From the NCBI RefSeq assembly GCF_039542905.1, contig NZ_BAABIS010000001.1, forward strand, positions 2,666,001-2,730,000: 64,000 nt of DNA, written 5' to 3'. The notes below the pieces were generated by a model. That model made no database searches. It saw only the letters and a program-made list of their open reading frames with translations, and was not told where the DNA came from. Of this stretch, positions 26,317 through 34,327 are shown piece by piece. The stretch is from Kitasatospora terrestris. GTDB taxonomy: Bacteria > Actinomycetota > Actinomycetes > Streptomycetales > Streptomycetaceae. The translations under genes were made by a program, and so were the position numbers. Within the stretch, counting starts at the first letter, position 1. Every line of letters begins with the position of its first letter.

Positions 26317-27517
26317 GACCCTCCGCCGGGCCGCCGCCTCCGTGGACGCGAAGACCCCCGCGACGCGCGACCGCGCCCTGGACGGGCTGCGCGCCGTCGC
26401 ACTGCTCGCCGTCCCGCTCGGCCACTGGATGCTCGGCGGCTTCACCACCGGTGCCGACGGCGTCCTGCACAACGCCAGCCCGCTCGCCTCGCTCGGCCTC
26501 TTCGCCCCGCTCAGCTGGTTCCTGCAGCTGCTCGGCGTGTTCTTCCTGGTCGGCGGGTACTCCTCGGCCCGCTCGCTGGAGCGGGCCCGCGCCCGCGGCG
26601 CGTCCACCGCCGGATGGCTGCGCGGCCGGGTGCTGCGACTGGTCCGCCCGGTGCTCGGGGTGGCCGCCGTGTGGGCGCTGCTGATCCCGCTGCTGCGCGC
26701 GGCGGGCGTGCCCGAGGGGACGGTGCGGACCGGCGCGGTGCTGGTGGTCCAGCCGCTCTGGTACATCGGCGTCTACCTGGTGGCGACCGCGCTCACCCCG
26801 CTCTGCCAGGCGCTCGGGCGGCGGCTCGGCGGCTGGGCGGCGGCTCCGATGCTCGCCGTCGTCGCCGTCGTCGACCTGCTGCGGTACGGCCCCTGGGCGG
26901 ACGCGGTGCCGTCCTGGCTGGCCCTGGTCAACCTGCTGCCGGGCTGGCTGTTCGGCTACCAGCTGGGCGTCTCCTGGGCGCAGGGCCGGATCTCCCGCTC
27001 CGGCGCCCGGCTGCTCGCCCTCGGCGGCGCGGCGCTGTTCGCGGTGCTGCTGCTGGTCTTCCACTACCCCGCGTCGATGGTCGGCGTCCCGGGTGCGGCC
27101 CGCACCAACTCGCACCCGCCGTCGCTGCTGGTCCTGGCCCTCGCCGCGACCCAGTGCGGCCTGGCGGTCCTGCTGCGCGGGCGGCTGGCCCGGCTGCTGC
27201 GCCGTCCGCTGCTGTGGCTGCCCGTGGTGGTGGTGAACCTCTCCGCGATGACGATCTTCTGCTGGCACCAGACCGCGATGTTCGCGGTGGCGCTGCCCGG
27301 TTCGCTGCTGGGCGCGGTGCCCGGGCTGACCACCGCGCCCGAGTCGCTCGGCTGGGTGCTCGCCCGGCTGGCCTGGCTGCCGGTCTTCGGACTGGCGCTG
27401 GCCCTCGTCGGCCGCTGGGCGCGGCGGATCGACGCGCCGTGGCCGTCCCGGGCGTGGCGCACGGCGGCGGGCGCCGGGGCCGCGCTGTTCGCGGTGTACG
27501 CGCTGGGCGCGGTGTGA
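26306..27517 (+). CDS. Integral membrane acyltransferase (Acyl_transf_3)
   Basis: The protein has 403 aa with about ten transmembrane helices. The family signature is at the N-terminus: RDRALDGLRAVALLAVPLGHW, with the candidate catalytic H41 at the membrane. Enzymes of this family transfer acyl groups onto sugars or glycans at the cell envelope. Its ATG lies 11 bp inside the hydrolase gene, so the two proteins are likely made together. A secreted hydrolase paired with a membrane acyltransferase suggests turnover of an O-acyl group. No acceptor can be named. Confidence 0.9.
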   Translation: MLPETLRRAAASVDAKTPATRDRALDGLRAVALLAVPLGHWMLGGFTTGADGVLHNASPLASLGLFAPLSWFLQLLGVFFLVGGYSSARSLERARARGASTAGWLRGRVLRLVRPVLGVAAVWALLIPLLRAAGVPEGTVRTGAVLVVQPLWYIGVYLVATALTPLCQALGRRLGGWAAAPMLAVVAVVDLLRYGPWADAVPSWLALVNLLPGWLFGYQLGVSWAQGRISRSGARLLALGGAALFAVLLLVFHYPASMVGVPGAARTNSHPPSLLVLALAATQCGLAVLLRGRLARLLRRPLLWLPVVVVNLSAMTIFCWHQTAMFAVALPGSLLGAVPGLTTAPESLGWVLARLAWLPVFGLALALVGRWARRIDAPWPSRAWRTAAGAGAALFAVYALGAV

Positions 27518-27521
27518 CCCC

Positions 27522-27598
27522 GGCGGTCGGGGCGGGTGTCGGGCCGGCCGCGGTGTCCGGGCGACCGCAGTGTCGGGGCGGCCGCGGTGTCGGTGGCC
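27522..27598. repeat. Imperfect ~18-bp GC repeats
   Basis: Four degenerate copies of a unit like GGCCGCGGTGTCCGGGCG fill the gap between the acyltransferase and the next gene. They differ by one to four bases. No terminator is evident, and the function is unknown. Confidence 0.6.
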
Positions 27599-27615
27599 GG
27601 CCCTACCCTGGCGCC

Positions 27616-27954
27616 ATGGTGACCTTCGATCAGTTCAAGGCCATGGCGCTCGCCCTGCCGCAGACCCACGAGGAGCCCACCTGGGAGGAGGTGACCCTGC
27701 GGCTCGGCAAGAAGATCTTCGCGATGGGCCGGCCGGAGTCGCCGTCCGTGTGCGTCAAGGCGAGCAAGGAGGACCAGGCCGAGCTGCTCGCCGCCGCGCC
27801 CGAGGTGTACTCGACGGCGCCGTACGTGGGCCGCCACGGCTGGGTGCTGGTCGACCTGGAGCGGGTGGACCGGGACGAGCTGCACGACCTGGTGACCGAC
27901 GCCTGGCGCAGCGTCGCCCCGAAGAAGCTGCTGCGGGACTTCGACGCCGAATGA
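27616..27954 (+). CDS. MmcQ/YjbR-family protein
   Basis: The protein has 112 aa and starts VTFDQFKAMALALPQTHEEPTW, the standard MmcQ/YjbR opening, with KIFAMG and CVKASKEDQAELLAAAP. The fold is a CyaY-like/DNA-binding-like alpha+beta domain. Family members are annotated as DNA-binding or as acid/antibiotic resistance accessory proteins with little proof. It is probably a single gene between two DUF1023 units, with no overlap to either. Confidence 0.9.
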   Translation: MVTFDQFKAMALALPQTHEEPTWEEVTLRLGKKIFAMGRPESPSVCVKASKEDQAELLAAAPEVYSTAPYVGRHGWVLVDLERVDRDELHDLVTDAWRSVAPKKLLRDFDAE

Positions 27955-28129
27955 TCGTGCACCACCCACAGGGGCGAATCTCGGCGCGAATGTGACGTGG
28001 AACACGGTTTGGGCCCTGCCCCGGACCGGTACTGCCGTTTACTCTGGCTGACGAGCAGTTGGCAATTGGCAGTCGTAACACCGGGGCACGTCCCGCTGTG
28101 ACGGTGACCGGCCCCGAGGAGATGACGCC

Positions 28130-29320
28130 ATGCGGCGACGCCAGGTCAAGCGCATGCTGATAGGCGCTTTCGCGGGGGCCGCCGTCCTGGTGGACGCGGG
28201 TGCCGCCGCCGCCCAGGCCGCCGCCTCCAACGAGCAGCTCGCCATCTCCACCCCGCCGGCCGGCGCCGCCGCGTGGTCCGCCGACCACTCGCTGGGCCGC
28301 TCGCTGCCGGACCCGGCCACCGCCGACGCCCCGACCGTCGCCGCCTTCTTCGCCTCGCTGACCCGCACCGACGTGGACCACCTGGTCGAGCAGTACCCGC
28401 TGGTGGTCGGCAACCTCGACGGCGCCCCGCTGGACGTCCGCTACCGCGCCAACCGGGTCGCCATCGCCGCCGAACGCGACCGCGCCCGGGCCCGGGCGAA
28501 CGACCGCACCCTCGACGCCACCTCGCGCGCCCTCGCCACCGCCCGCGCCAACGACAGCGGCCACCTGCTCGCCGACGGCCGGCAGATCCTCGCCTTCGAC
28601 CCGCGCGGCCGCGGCCTGGTCAGCGAGGTGTACGGCGACCTGGCCGCCGCCCAGCGCGTCGCCGTGCTGGTCCCCGGCTCCGACGCCGACCTCGGCCACT
28701 TCGACCAGGCCGCCGACCCGCTGCGCTCCCCCGCCGGGATGGCCCGCGCCCTGCTCGCCGAGGAGCACGACCAGGACCCCGGCACCCGGACCGCCGTCAT
28801 CGCCTGGACCGGCTACGTCACCCCGTCCGGCCTCGGCCCCGACGCCGTCACCTCCCGGCTCGCCGAGGTCGCCGCCCCGCGCCTGGAGCGCCTGCTCGCC
28901 GGGCTCCGGGCCACCACGCACCCGGAGGCGCCGCCCGCGCTGTTCTGCCACTCCTACGGCTCGGTGGTCTGCGGCACCGTCGCGCCCGCCCTGCGCGACA
29001 GCGACCGGCCCACCGACCTGGTGGCCTTCGGCAGCCCCGGGATGGGCGTCGGCTCCGCCGCCGAACTCGGCACCGGCGTCCAGGTGTGGGCCGCCCGCAA
29101 CCCCACCGACTGGATCGGCAACGTCCCCTACCTGGAGGTCGGCGGACTCGGCCACGGCGCCGACCCCACCACCGCCGCCTTCGGCGCCCTCGACGTCTCC
29201 TCCGCCGGCGCCGCCGGCCACAACGGCTACCTCGCCGACGGCACCGCCAGCCGCCACAACTTCGCCGCCATCGCCCTCGGCCACTACGGCGACGTCACCC
29301 GGCCCGCCGAGGGCCAGTAG
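28130..29320 (+). CDS. Second secreted DUF1023 alpha/beta hydrolase
   Basis: The precursor has 396 aa, a paralogue of the gene at 25177. Shared blocks include PPAGAAAWSAD, PLVVGNLDGAP, GRQILAFDPRGRG, SEVYGDL and the nucleophile segment CHSYGSVVCG (S275). The signal peptide runs to about residue 30 (KRMLIGAFAGAAVLVDAGAAAAQA). ATG 28130 has a GAGGAG site 10 bases upstream. The promoter region holds a weak copy of the ACCGGGGYACG motif and the direct repeat TTGGCAATTGGCA. Both hydrolases likely act outside the cell, perhaps under the same regulator. It has no acyltransferase partner of its own. Confidence 0.9.
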   Translation: MRRRQVKRMLIGAFAGAAVLVDAGAAAAQAAASNEQLAISTPPAGAAAWSADHSLGRSLPDPATADAPTVAAFFASLTRTDVDHLVEQYPLVVGNLDGAPLDVRYRANRVAIAAERDRARARANDRTLDATSRALATARANDSGHLLADGRQILAFDPRGRGLVSEVYGDLAAAQRVAVLVPGSDADLGHFDQAADPLRSPAGMARALLAEEHDQDPGTRTAVIAWTGYVTPSGLGPDAVTSRLAEVAAPRLERLLAGLRATTHPEAPPALFCHSYGSVVCGTVAPALRDSDRPTDLVAFGSPGMGVGSAAELGTGVQVWAARNPTDWIGNVPYLEVGGLGHGADPTTAAFGALDVSSAGAAGHNGYLADGTASRHNFAAIALGHYGDVTRPAEGQ

Positions 29321-29429
29321 CGGAGCGGTGGGCGGCCCTCCGTTCGCTGCGCGCAGCGCGAACAGCCGGGGCGCCGGAGCGCCGGCCGCTCCATGCTGGG
29401 TACGACTCGAGCCCCAGCACGGAGGAACG

Positions 29430-29882
29430 ATGCCCGAGCAGTCCCTGTACCAGGCGATCGGCGGCGCGGACGCGCTGCACCGCCTCACCGAGGCGTTCTA
29501 CGAGGCGGTGCTCGCCGACGAGGTGCTTGCCCCCGTCTTCGCCGACTTCACCCCCACCCACACCGAGCACGTCGCCGTCTGGCTGGCCGAGGTCTTCGGC
29601 GGCCCGGACCGCTTCACCACCGAGCTGGGCGGCCACCAGCGGCTGCTCCGCAGCCACCTGGGCCTGCGCATCACCGAGGAGCAGCGGCTGCGCTGGATGG
29701 AACTGATGGGCGACGCCGTCCGCGCCGAGCTGCCCGCCGACGAGCGGCTGCGCACCCGGGTCATGGAGTACTTCGACTGGGGCACGAAGATCGCCCTGCA
29801 GGTCTCCGCCGACCCGGCCGGCACCGACCTCGGCGACCCCGGCCCCACCCCGCGCTGGGGCTGGGACGGCCTCGTCCACTGA
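29430..29882 (+). CDS. Group II truncated haemoglobin-like globin
   Basis: The protein has 150 aa. The SLYQAIGGADALHRLTEAFYEAV start and the WLAEVFGGP, GGHQRLLRSHLGL (heme-pocket His) and YFDWGTKIAL segments are typical of group II truncated globins (GlbO type). Family members bind oxygen, nitric oxide or peroxides at heme. ATG 29430 has a good GGAGGAACG site. A GC-rich hairpin-like region precedes it. It is a single gene converging on the WYL regulator gene. Confidence 0.9.
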   Translation: MPEQSLYQAIGGADALHRLTEAFYEAVLADEVLAPVFADFTPTHTEHVAVWLAEVFGGPDRFTTELGGHQRLLRSHLGLRITEEQRLRWMELMGDAVRAELPADERLRTRVMEYFDWGTKIALQVSADPAGTDLGDPGPTPRWGWDGLVH

Positions 29883-29904
29883 CCCCTCGCCCGGCTCACC
29901 CGGC

Positions 29905-30867
29905 TCACCCGTCGGCGTACATCCGCACGGTGTCGGCGGCGGCCCGCGCGAGGACCCGGCGGGCCGCCGGCGGGGTCAGCACCTCGACGTCGGTGCCGAA
30001 CGGGAGCAGCGTGCGGGCCGCGTCGAGGGCCCCGAAGCCGAACTCCACCAGCACGTGGTCCGGGCCGTCCTCGGTCGGCGGGCCGATCAGCGACGCGGCG
30101 TGGATCCGCAGCAGCATGTCCAGCCGGCGGCGGCGCACCCGCGCGGTCACCCGCACGTCGTCGCGCTGCCGCTCCACCTGGTCGCGCAGCACGCCCCACA
30201 CCTCGCCCAGCCCGACCTCGCGCCTGCGGACCGGTTCCTCGGTGGCCCGCGCCCGCGCCACCCGGTCCGCGCGGAACAGCCGAGGCGCGCCGTCCACGTC
30301 CGCCACCAGGTACCAGACGCCCGCCTTGCTCACCAGGCCGTACGGATCGACCGTGTACGCGCTCGGCTCCGCCGCACCGCTGTGCCGGTACCGCAGCGCG
30401 AGGCGGCGGTCGTCGAACACCGCGCGCTGGAGCTCGCCCAGGTCGGCCGGGCCGGGCGCGGCCGGCCCCTTCGTCCAGCGGACCGGGTCCACCAGGATCC
30501 GCTCACTGGTCCGCTCCGCCTCCGGCCGGTGCGGGGCCGGCAGCGCCGCCATCACCTTGCGCAGCGCCGAACCGATCGCCCCGCCCAGGCCCAGCGCGTC
30601 GTGCGTCCCGTCGGTGGCCAGCACGAACAGCGCCCGCGCCTCGTCCGCCGTCAGCCCCGTGACGTCGGTGCGGTAGCCGGCCAGCAGCCGGATCCCGCCG
30701 TTCCGGCCCCGCTCCGCGAAGACCGGCACCCCGGCCGCGGACAGCGCCTCCACGTCCCGGTACACCGTGCGGACGGAGACCTCCAGGCGCTCCGCCAGCT
30801 CGGCGGCGGGCACCAGGCCCCGGGTCTGCAACAGCAGCATGATCGACAGCAGGCGGTCGGCTCGCAC
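29905..30867 (-). CDS. YafY-type regulator (HTH_11 plus WYL domain)
   Basis: The protein has 320 aa. Residues 1-57 are a winged helix (AAELAERLEVSVRTVYRDVEAL), followed by the WYL domain (LALRYRHSGAAEPSAYTVDPYGLVSKAGVWYLVA, about residues 160-215) and the C-terminal WCX extension. The WYL domain is expected to sense a ligand or nucleic acid. The start is a GTG at 30867. It is divergent from a DinB-like gene and a clear inverted repeat lies between, so it likely controls itself and that gene. Confidence 0.93.
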   Translation of the reverse strand: MRADRLLSIMLLLQTRGLVPAAELAERLEVSVRTVYRDVEALSAAGVPVFAERGRNGGIRLLAGYRTDVTGLTADEARALFVLATDGTHDALGLGGAIGSALRKVMAALPAPHRPEAERTSERILVDPVRWTKGPAAPGPADLGELQRAVFDDRRLALRYRHSGAAEPSAYTVDPYGLVSKAGVWYLVADVDGAPRLFRADRVARARATEEPVRRREVGLGEVWGVLRDQVERQRDDVRVTARVRRRRLDMLLRIHAASLIGPPTEDGPDHVLVEFGFGALDAARTLLPFGTDVEVLTPPAARRVLARAAADTVRMYADG

Positions 30868-30883
30868 GGAGCCACTGTAAATG

Positions 30884-30900
30884 CTGACAGAGGTTGTCAG
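30884..30900. promoter_or_regulatory. Operator of the divergent WYL regulator pair
   Basis: CTGACA and TGTCAG are perfect inverted arms separated by 5 bp, 17 bases before the regulator start and 62 before the DinB-like gene. TGACA-N-TGTCA type sites are common for YafY-like regulators. Confidence 0.75.
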
Positions 30901-30961
30901 GTATGGCCGGGAGAGTGGTCCCCGTCAGCCGGACACCCCGTCAGAAAGGGCCGCCACCACC

Positions 30962-31543
30962 ATGGACGCCACCAGCTTCGACCCCCGCCCGAACTACCTG
31001 CGCGCCCTCGACCAGCTCGAGAAGCTGCTCCAGCAGGTCACCCCCGAGCAGCTCGACCGGTCCACCCCGTGCAGCGAGTACACCCTGCGCGACCTGCTCA
31101 GCCACACCGTCGGCGGCGTCCACCGCATCGCCTACGTCGGCGAGGGCGGGCACAGCCAGGACGTCGCCGCGGCGACCGGCGAGGTCGGCGACGGCGAGTG
31201 GGCTCCGACGCTCGGACGCGCCCGCGAGCGGGCCGTCGCCGCCTGGGCCGACGACACCAAGCTCGACCGGCCCTCCGCGGTGCCGTGGGGCACCGTCCCC
31301 GGCCGCTTCGCGCTCGGCGGCTACATCATGGAGGCCGTCACCCACACCTGGGACATCGCCCAGGTCGTGGCCCCCGGCACCGCCTTCGACGACGAGCTCG
31401 CCCTCGGCGCCCTCGCCATCGCCCAGCAGGTCCTCCCCGCCGACCAGCGCGACGAGAACGTCCCCTTCGGCCCCGTCCGCCCCGCCCCCGCGGACGCCAC
31501 CCCCACCACCCGCCTCGCGGCGTGGCTCGGCCGGGAAGTCTGA
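30962..31543 (+). CDS. TIGR03086/DinB-like metal-binding protein
   Basis: The protein has 193 aa with a four-helix DinB/mycothiol-transferase fold. The metal-binding histidines are in LLSHTVGGVH and EAVTHTWDIAQ. The opening NYLRALDQLEKLLQQVTPEQLDRSTPCSEYTLRDLL is typical. Related enzymes use mycothiol as cofactor (maleylpyruvate isomerase N-terminal family), but this specific substrate is unknown. It is regulated with the WYL gene on the other strand. It is a single gene on its strand with an aldo-keto reductase converging on it. Confidence 0.85.
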   Translation: MDATSFDPRPNYLRALDQLEKLLQQVTPEQLDRSTPCSEYTLRDLLSHTVGGVHRIAYVGEGGHSQDVAAATGEVGDGEWAPTLGRARERAVAAWADDTKLDRPSAVPWGTVPGRFALGGYIMEAVTHTWDIAQVVAPGTAFDDELALGALAIAQQVLPADQRDENVPFGPVRPAPADATPTTRLAAWLGREV

Positions 31544-31610
31544 GCACGGCGGGAGCCCCGCACGGGGTGCGCGGGGGGTACGCCGGGCCCCCACGCACCC
31601 CGTGTTTGCC

Positions 31611-32618
31611 CTACTCGCGGCCGGCGGACGTCGACGACATGTCGGCGTAGCGGTTGCCCTCGACCTTGGCGGCGATGGGCTCCAGGGCGGCGAGCTCGTC
31701 CGGGGTGAGGGCGAGCGTCGCGGCGGCGACGTTCTCCGCGAGGCGGGTGCGCTTGCGGGTGCCGGGGATGGGCACCACGGTCAGCCCGTGGACCTGCGCC
31801 CGCTGCTGCACCCAGGCGAGGGCCACCTGCGCCGCGGTCACCCCGCGCTCGGCGGCGATCTGCTGGATCGGCGCGACGAGTGCCGCGTTCCCGGCGGCGT
31901 TCGGCCCGGAGAACTGCGGGTGGTAGCGCCGGTAGTCGTCCGCGGAGAGCTGCTCGGCGGCGCTGAAGGCGCCGGTCAGGAAGCCCCGGCCGAGCGGGGA
32001 GTAGGGCACGAACGCGACCCCGAGCTCCGCGGCGGCGGGCACCGCGGTCCGCTCGACGTCCCGGGAGAAGATCGACCACTCGGACTGCAGCGCCGCGATC
32101 GGGTGGACCGCGTACGCCTCGCGCAGCTCCGCGCCGGTCACCTCGGACAGGCCCAGGTGCCGGACCTTCCCGGCCGCGACCAGTTCCGCCATCGCGCCGA
32201 CCGATTCGGCGAGCGGCACCTGCGGGTCGCGGCGGTGCATGTAGTAGAGGTCGATCACGTCGACGCCGAGCCGGCGCAGCGAGGCGTCGACGGCGGAGCG
32301 GATGTACGCCGGGTCGTTGCGCACGGCCCGGTAGGTCGGGTCGTCGGCGCGGCGCTCGATGGCGAACTTGGTGGCGAGGACGACCCGGTCGCGGTTGGCG
32401 CGGACGAAGGGGCCGATCAGTTCCTCGTTGTGGCCGGAGCCGTAGATGTCGGCGGTGTCGAAGAGGGTGACGCCCTGCTCCAGGGCGGAGTCCAGGGTGG
32501 CGAGGGCCTCGTCGGTGTCGGTCGGGCCGTAGAACTCGCTCATGCCCATGCAGCCGAGGCCCTGGATGCCCACGGTCGGGCCGTCGGTGCCGAGTACGGC
32601 GGTGGGGAGGTCACTCAT
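31611..32618 (-). CDS. Aldo/keto reductase
   Basis: The protein has 335 aa with an (alpha/beta)8 barrel. The catalytic tetrad is D54, Y59, K84 and H128 (LFDTADIYG, LATKF, LYYMHRRD). The C-terminal VPIPGTRKRTRLAEN binds the NADPH phosphate. The substrate is an unknown carbonyl compound. It is the second gene of a two-gene operon; its ATG overlaps the MerR stop by 4 bp, so translation is coupled. Induction by electrophiles through MerR is likely. Confidence 0.94.
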   Translation of the reverse strand: MSDLPTAVLGTDGPTVGIQGLGCMGMSEFYGPTDTDEALATLDSALEQGVTLFDTADIYGSGHNEELIGPFVRANRDRVVLATKFAIERRADDPTYRAVRNDPAYIRSAVDASLRRLGVDVIDLYYMHRRDPQVPLAESVGAMAELVAAGKVRHLGLSEVTGAELREAYAVHPIAALQSEWSIFSRDVERTAVPAAAELGVAFVPYSPLGRGFLTGAFSAAEQLSADDYRRYHPQFSGPNAAGNAALVAPIQQIAAERGVTAAQVALAWVQQRAQVHGLTVVPIPGTRKRTRLAENVAAATLALTPDELAALEPIAAKVEGNRYADMSSTSAGRE

Positions 32619-33091
32619 GCGCTCATCCGTTCAGATTCTTCGGCCGCGAGGCCGGGGGAGGCGGAGTAGAGGTCGATCTTGTAGTCGAGGACGGCGAGGG
32701 TCGCGTGCAGATCGGCGATCCGCCGGCGGACCTCCTCGCGGTGGGCGACCAGCAGGTCGCGCCGGTCGGCCCGGGTGCCGTCGCCGCCGCGCGCCAGTTC
32801 GACGTAGCGCTGCATGTCGGCGACGGGCATGCCGGTCAGCCGCAGCCGGCCGAGGAAGGCCAGCCGGGCCAGGTCGGCGTCGCTGTACCGGCGTTGGCCG
32901 GAGTGCGAGCGGTCGATCGGGTCCAGCAGGCCGATCCGCTCGTACCAGCGGAGCGTGTGGGCGGTGAGTCCGCTGGCCGCGGAGACCTCGCTGATGGTGT
33001 GCCGCGGGGTGCGGTCGGCGTCGGCGGTGGCCGCGTTGTACGCCTCGCTGCAACTGAGCAGGTCGGCATGGACGGATGCGATCGTTGCCAC
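32615..33091 (-). CDS. MerR-family activator of the aldo/keto reductase
   Basis: The protein has 158 aa. After a 30-residue extension with the lone cysteine, the HTH TISEVSAASGLTAHTLRWYERIGLLDP and the dimerisation helix follow. The GMPVADMQRYVELARGG helix is typical of the aldo-keto-reductase-linked MerR group. C13 in LLSCSEA is the only cysteine and could be a redox sensor. The gene is the first of a two-gene operon, and its promoter has the 19-bp spacer that MerR proteins need. It thus probably autoregulates and activates the reductase. Confidence 0.93.
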   Translation of the reverse strand: MATIASVHADLLSCSEAYNAATADADRTPRHTISEVSAASGLTAHTLRWYERIGLLDPIDRSHSGQRRYSDADLARLAFLGRLRLTGMPVADMQRYVELARGGDGTRADRRDLLVAHREEVRRRIADLHATLAVLDYKIDLYSASPGLAAEESERMSA

Positions 33092-33124
33092 TGGTCTGAC
33101 CCCCGGGTTTCGGCGACGGGAACG

Positions 33125-33155
33125 ACGCTACTGAGTTGGAGTGCACTCCAAGCAA
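33125..33155 (-). promoter_or_regulatory. MerR-type promoter with a 19-bp spacer
   Basis: On the minus strand TTGCTT (33150-33155) and TAGCGT (33125-33130) are 19 bp apart. The perfect 16-bp palindrome TTGGAGTGCACTCCAA (33136-33151) fills the spacer. The long spacer and central palindrome are the hallmark of MerR-activated promoters. Confidence 0.85.
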
Positions 33156-33200
33156 GCCTGGCACGCGGCGCGGCCGACCGGGTCGTCTAGAGTTCGGCGC

Positions 33201-34031
33201 ATGCAGAGCTTGCGGATGATCGAGGACTGGCCGGTGCCGAACGCCGCGGCGGCGGTGGTGCGGGGCGCGGACGGCGCGGTGCTGGGCTCGCACGGGCCGC
33301 AGCAGCACCTCTTCCCGCTGGCGTCGGTGACCAAGCTGCTCACCTCGTACGCGGCGCTGGTCGCGGTCGAGGAGGGCGTCTTCGAGCTGGACGACCCGGC
33401 GGGCCCGGCGGGGTCGACCGTGCGGCACTTGCTGGCGCACACCTCGGGGCTGGCGTTCGACGAGCACCGGGTGATGGCGGAGCCGGGCAACCGGCGGCTG
33501 TACTCCAACGCCGGTTTCGACGTCCTGGCGGCGGCGCTCGCCGAGGCGTCCGGGATCGAGTTCGGGCGGTACGCGGCGGAGGCGGTGTTCGAGCCGCTGG
33601 GGATGCACTCCACGCTGATCAACACCGCGCACCGCTCCCCCGCGGGCGCGGGCGGCCTGTCCACCGTCGCCGACCTGGCGCTGTTCGCCGCCGAGCTGCA
33701 GGCGCCGAAGCTGCTGGACCCGTCCACCCTGCACGCCGCGACCCGCGAGGTCGCCTTCCCCGGGACCAACGGCGTGCTGCCGGGCTTCGGGCACCGGCGG
33801 CCGAACGACTGGGGCCTCGGTTTCGAGATCCGCGACGGCAAGGCCCCGCACTGGACGGGCACCGCCAACTCCCCCGCGACCTTCGGCCACTTCGGCCAGT
33901 CCGGCACCTTCCTGTGGGTGGACCCCGCCGCCGGCGTAGCGTGCGTCGCCCTCACCGACCGCGACTTCGGCCCGTGGGCGGCGGAGGTCTGGCCGCAGCT
34001 CGCCGACGCCGTCCTGGCCGAGCTGCGGTAG
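33201..34031 (+). CDS. Class C beta-lactamase-like serine hydrolase
   Basis: The protein has 276 aa. S42-x-x-K45 (LASVTK), YSN at 101-103 and GHFGQSGTF near the end are the three penicillin-binding motifs, with HFG in place of KTG. No signal peptide is seen, so it may act in the cytoplasm as an esterase or peptidase. It starts with ATG 33201; a TCTAGA box 14-20 bases upstream suggests a nearly leaderless mRNA. It is divergent from the MerR operon. It is shorter than true class C enzymes (about 360 aa) and has no obvious role in resistance. Confidence 0.88.
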   Translation: MQSLRMIEDWPVPNAAAAVVRGADGAVLGSHGPQQHLFPLASVTKLLTSYAALVAVEEGVFELDDPAGPAGSTVRHLLAHTSGLAFDEHRVMAEPGNRRLYSNAGFDVLAAALAEASGIEFGRYAAEAVFEPLGMHSTLINTAHRSPAGAGGLSTVADLALFAAELQAPKLLDPSTLHAATREVAFPGTNGVLPGFGHRRPNDWGLGFEIRDGKAPHWTGTANSPATFGHFGQSGTFLWVDPAAGVACVALTDRDFGPWAAEVWPQLADAVLAELR

Positions 34032-34044
34032 CGGGCTCCGGCGG

Positions 34045-34246
34045 CTAGCCGGCGAGCGAGTCGCGGAGCTCGGCGAGTTCCAGGTCCAGTTCGCGGTAGC
34101 GGGCGCTGAGGGTTCGGTCCTCCGAGGGGAGGACCGCACCGCTCCTCGATCTCCTCCCGGAACGCCAGCGCCTGCCGCACCGCGCGCTCGTGCAGCTCCT
34201 GCCACCGCGCGGCCTTCTGCTCCTTGCGCTTCCTGCTTCCGAACAC
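34045..34246 (-). pseudogene. Frameshifted small coiled-coil protein gene
   Basis: GTG 34246 follows a strong GGGGGAG site and encodes VFGSRKRKEQKAARWQELHE and on through AFREEIEER. The frame then changes: after about 36-40 codons, another frame carries SEDRTLSARYRELDLELAEL to a stop at 34045-34047. Both halves are helical and match a single protein of about 65 aa. The 202-nt span is one base off a multiple of three. A single-base change near 34125-34140 explains it. It could also be a sequencing error. Confidence 0.65.
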
Positions 34247-34327
34247 CCGGACTCCCCCTGGTTCGCCGTCGTACGGTCGGACGATCACGCCACCCGGCCG
34301 CCACCGGACCAAGGGGGATCCACCGCC

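Noticed and set aside
34045..34246. Two separate small genes
   Set aside because: The second half lacks its own start and ribosome-binding site, and the two halves read as one helical protein with a single shift.
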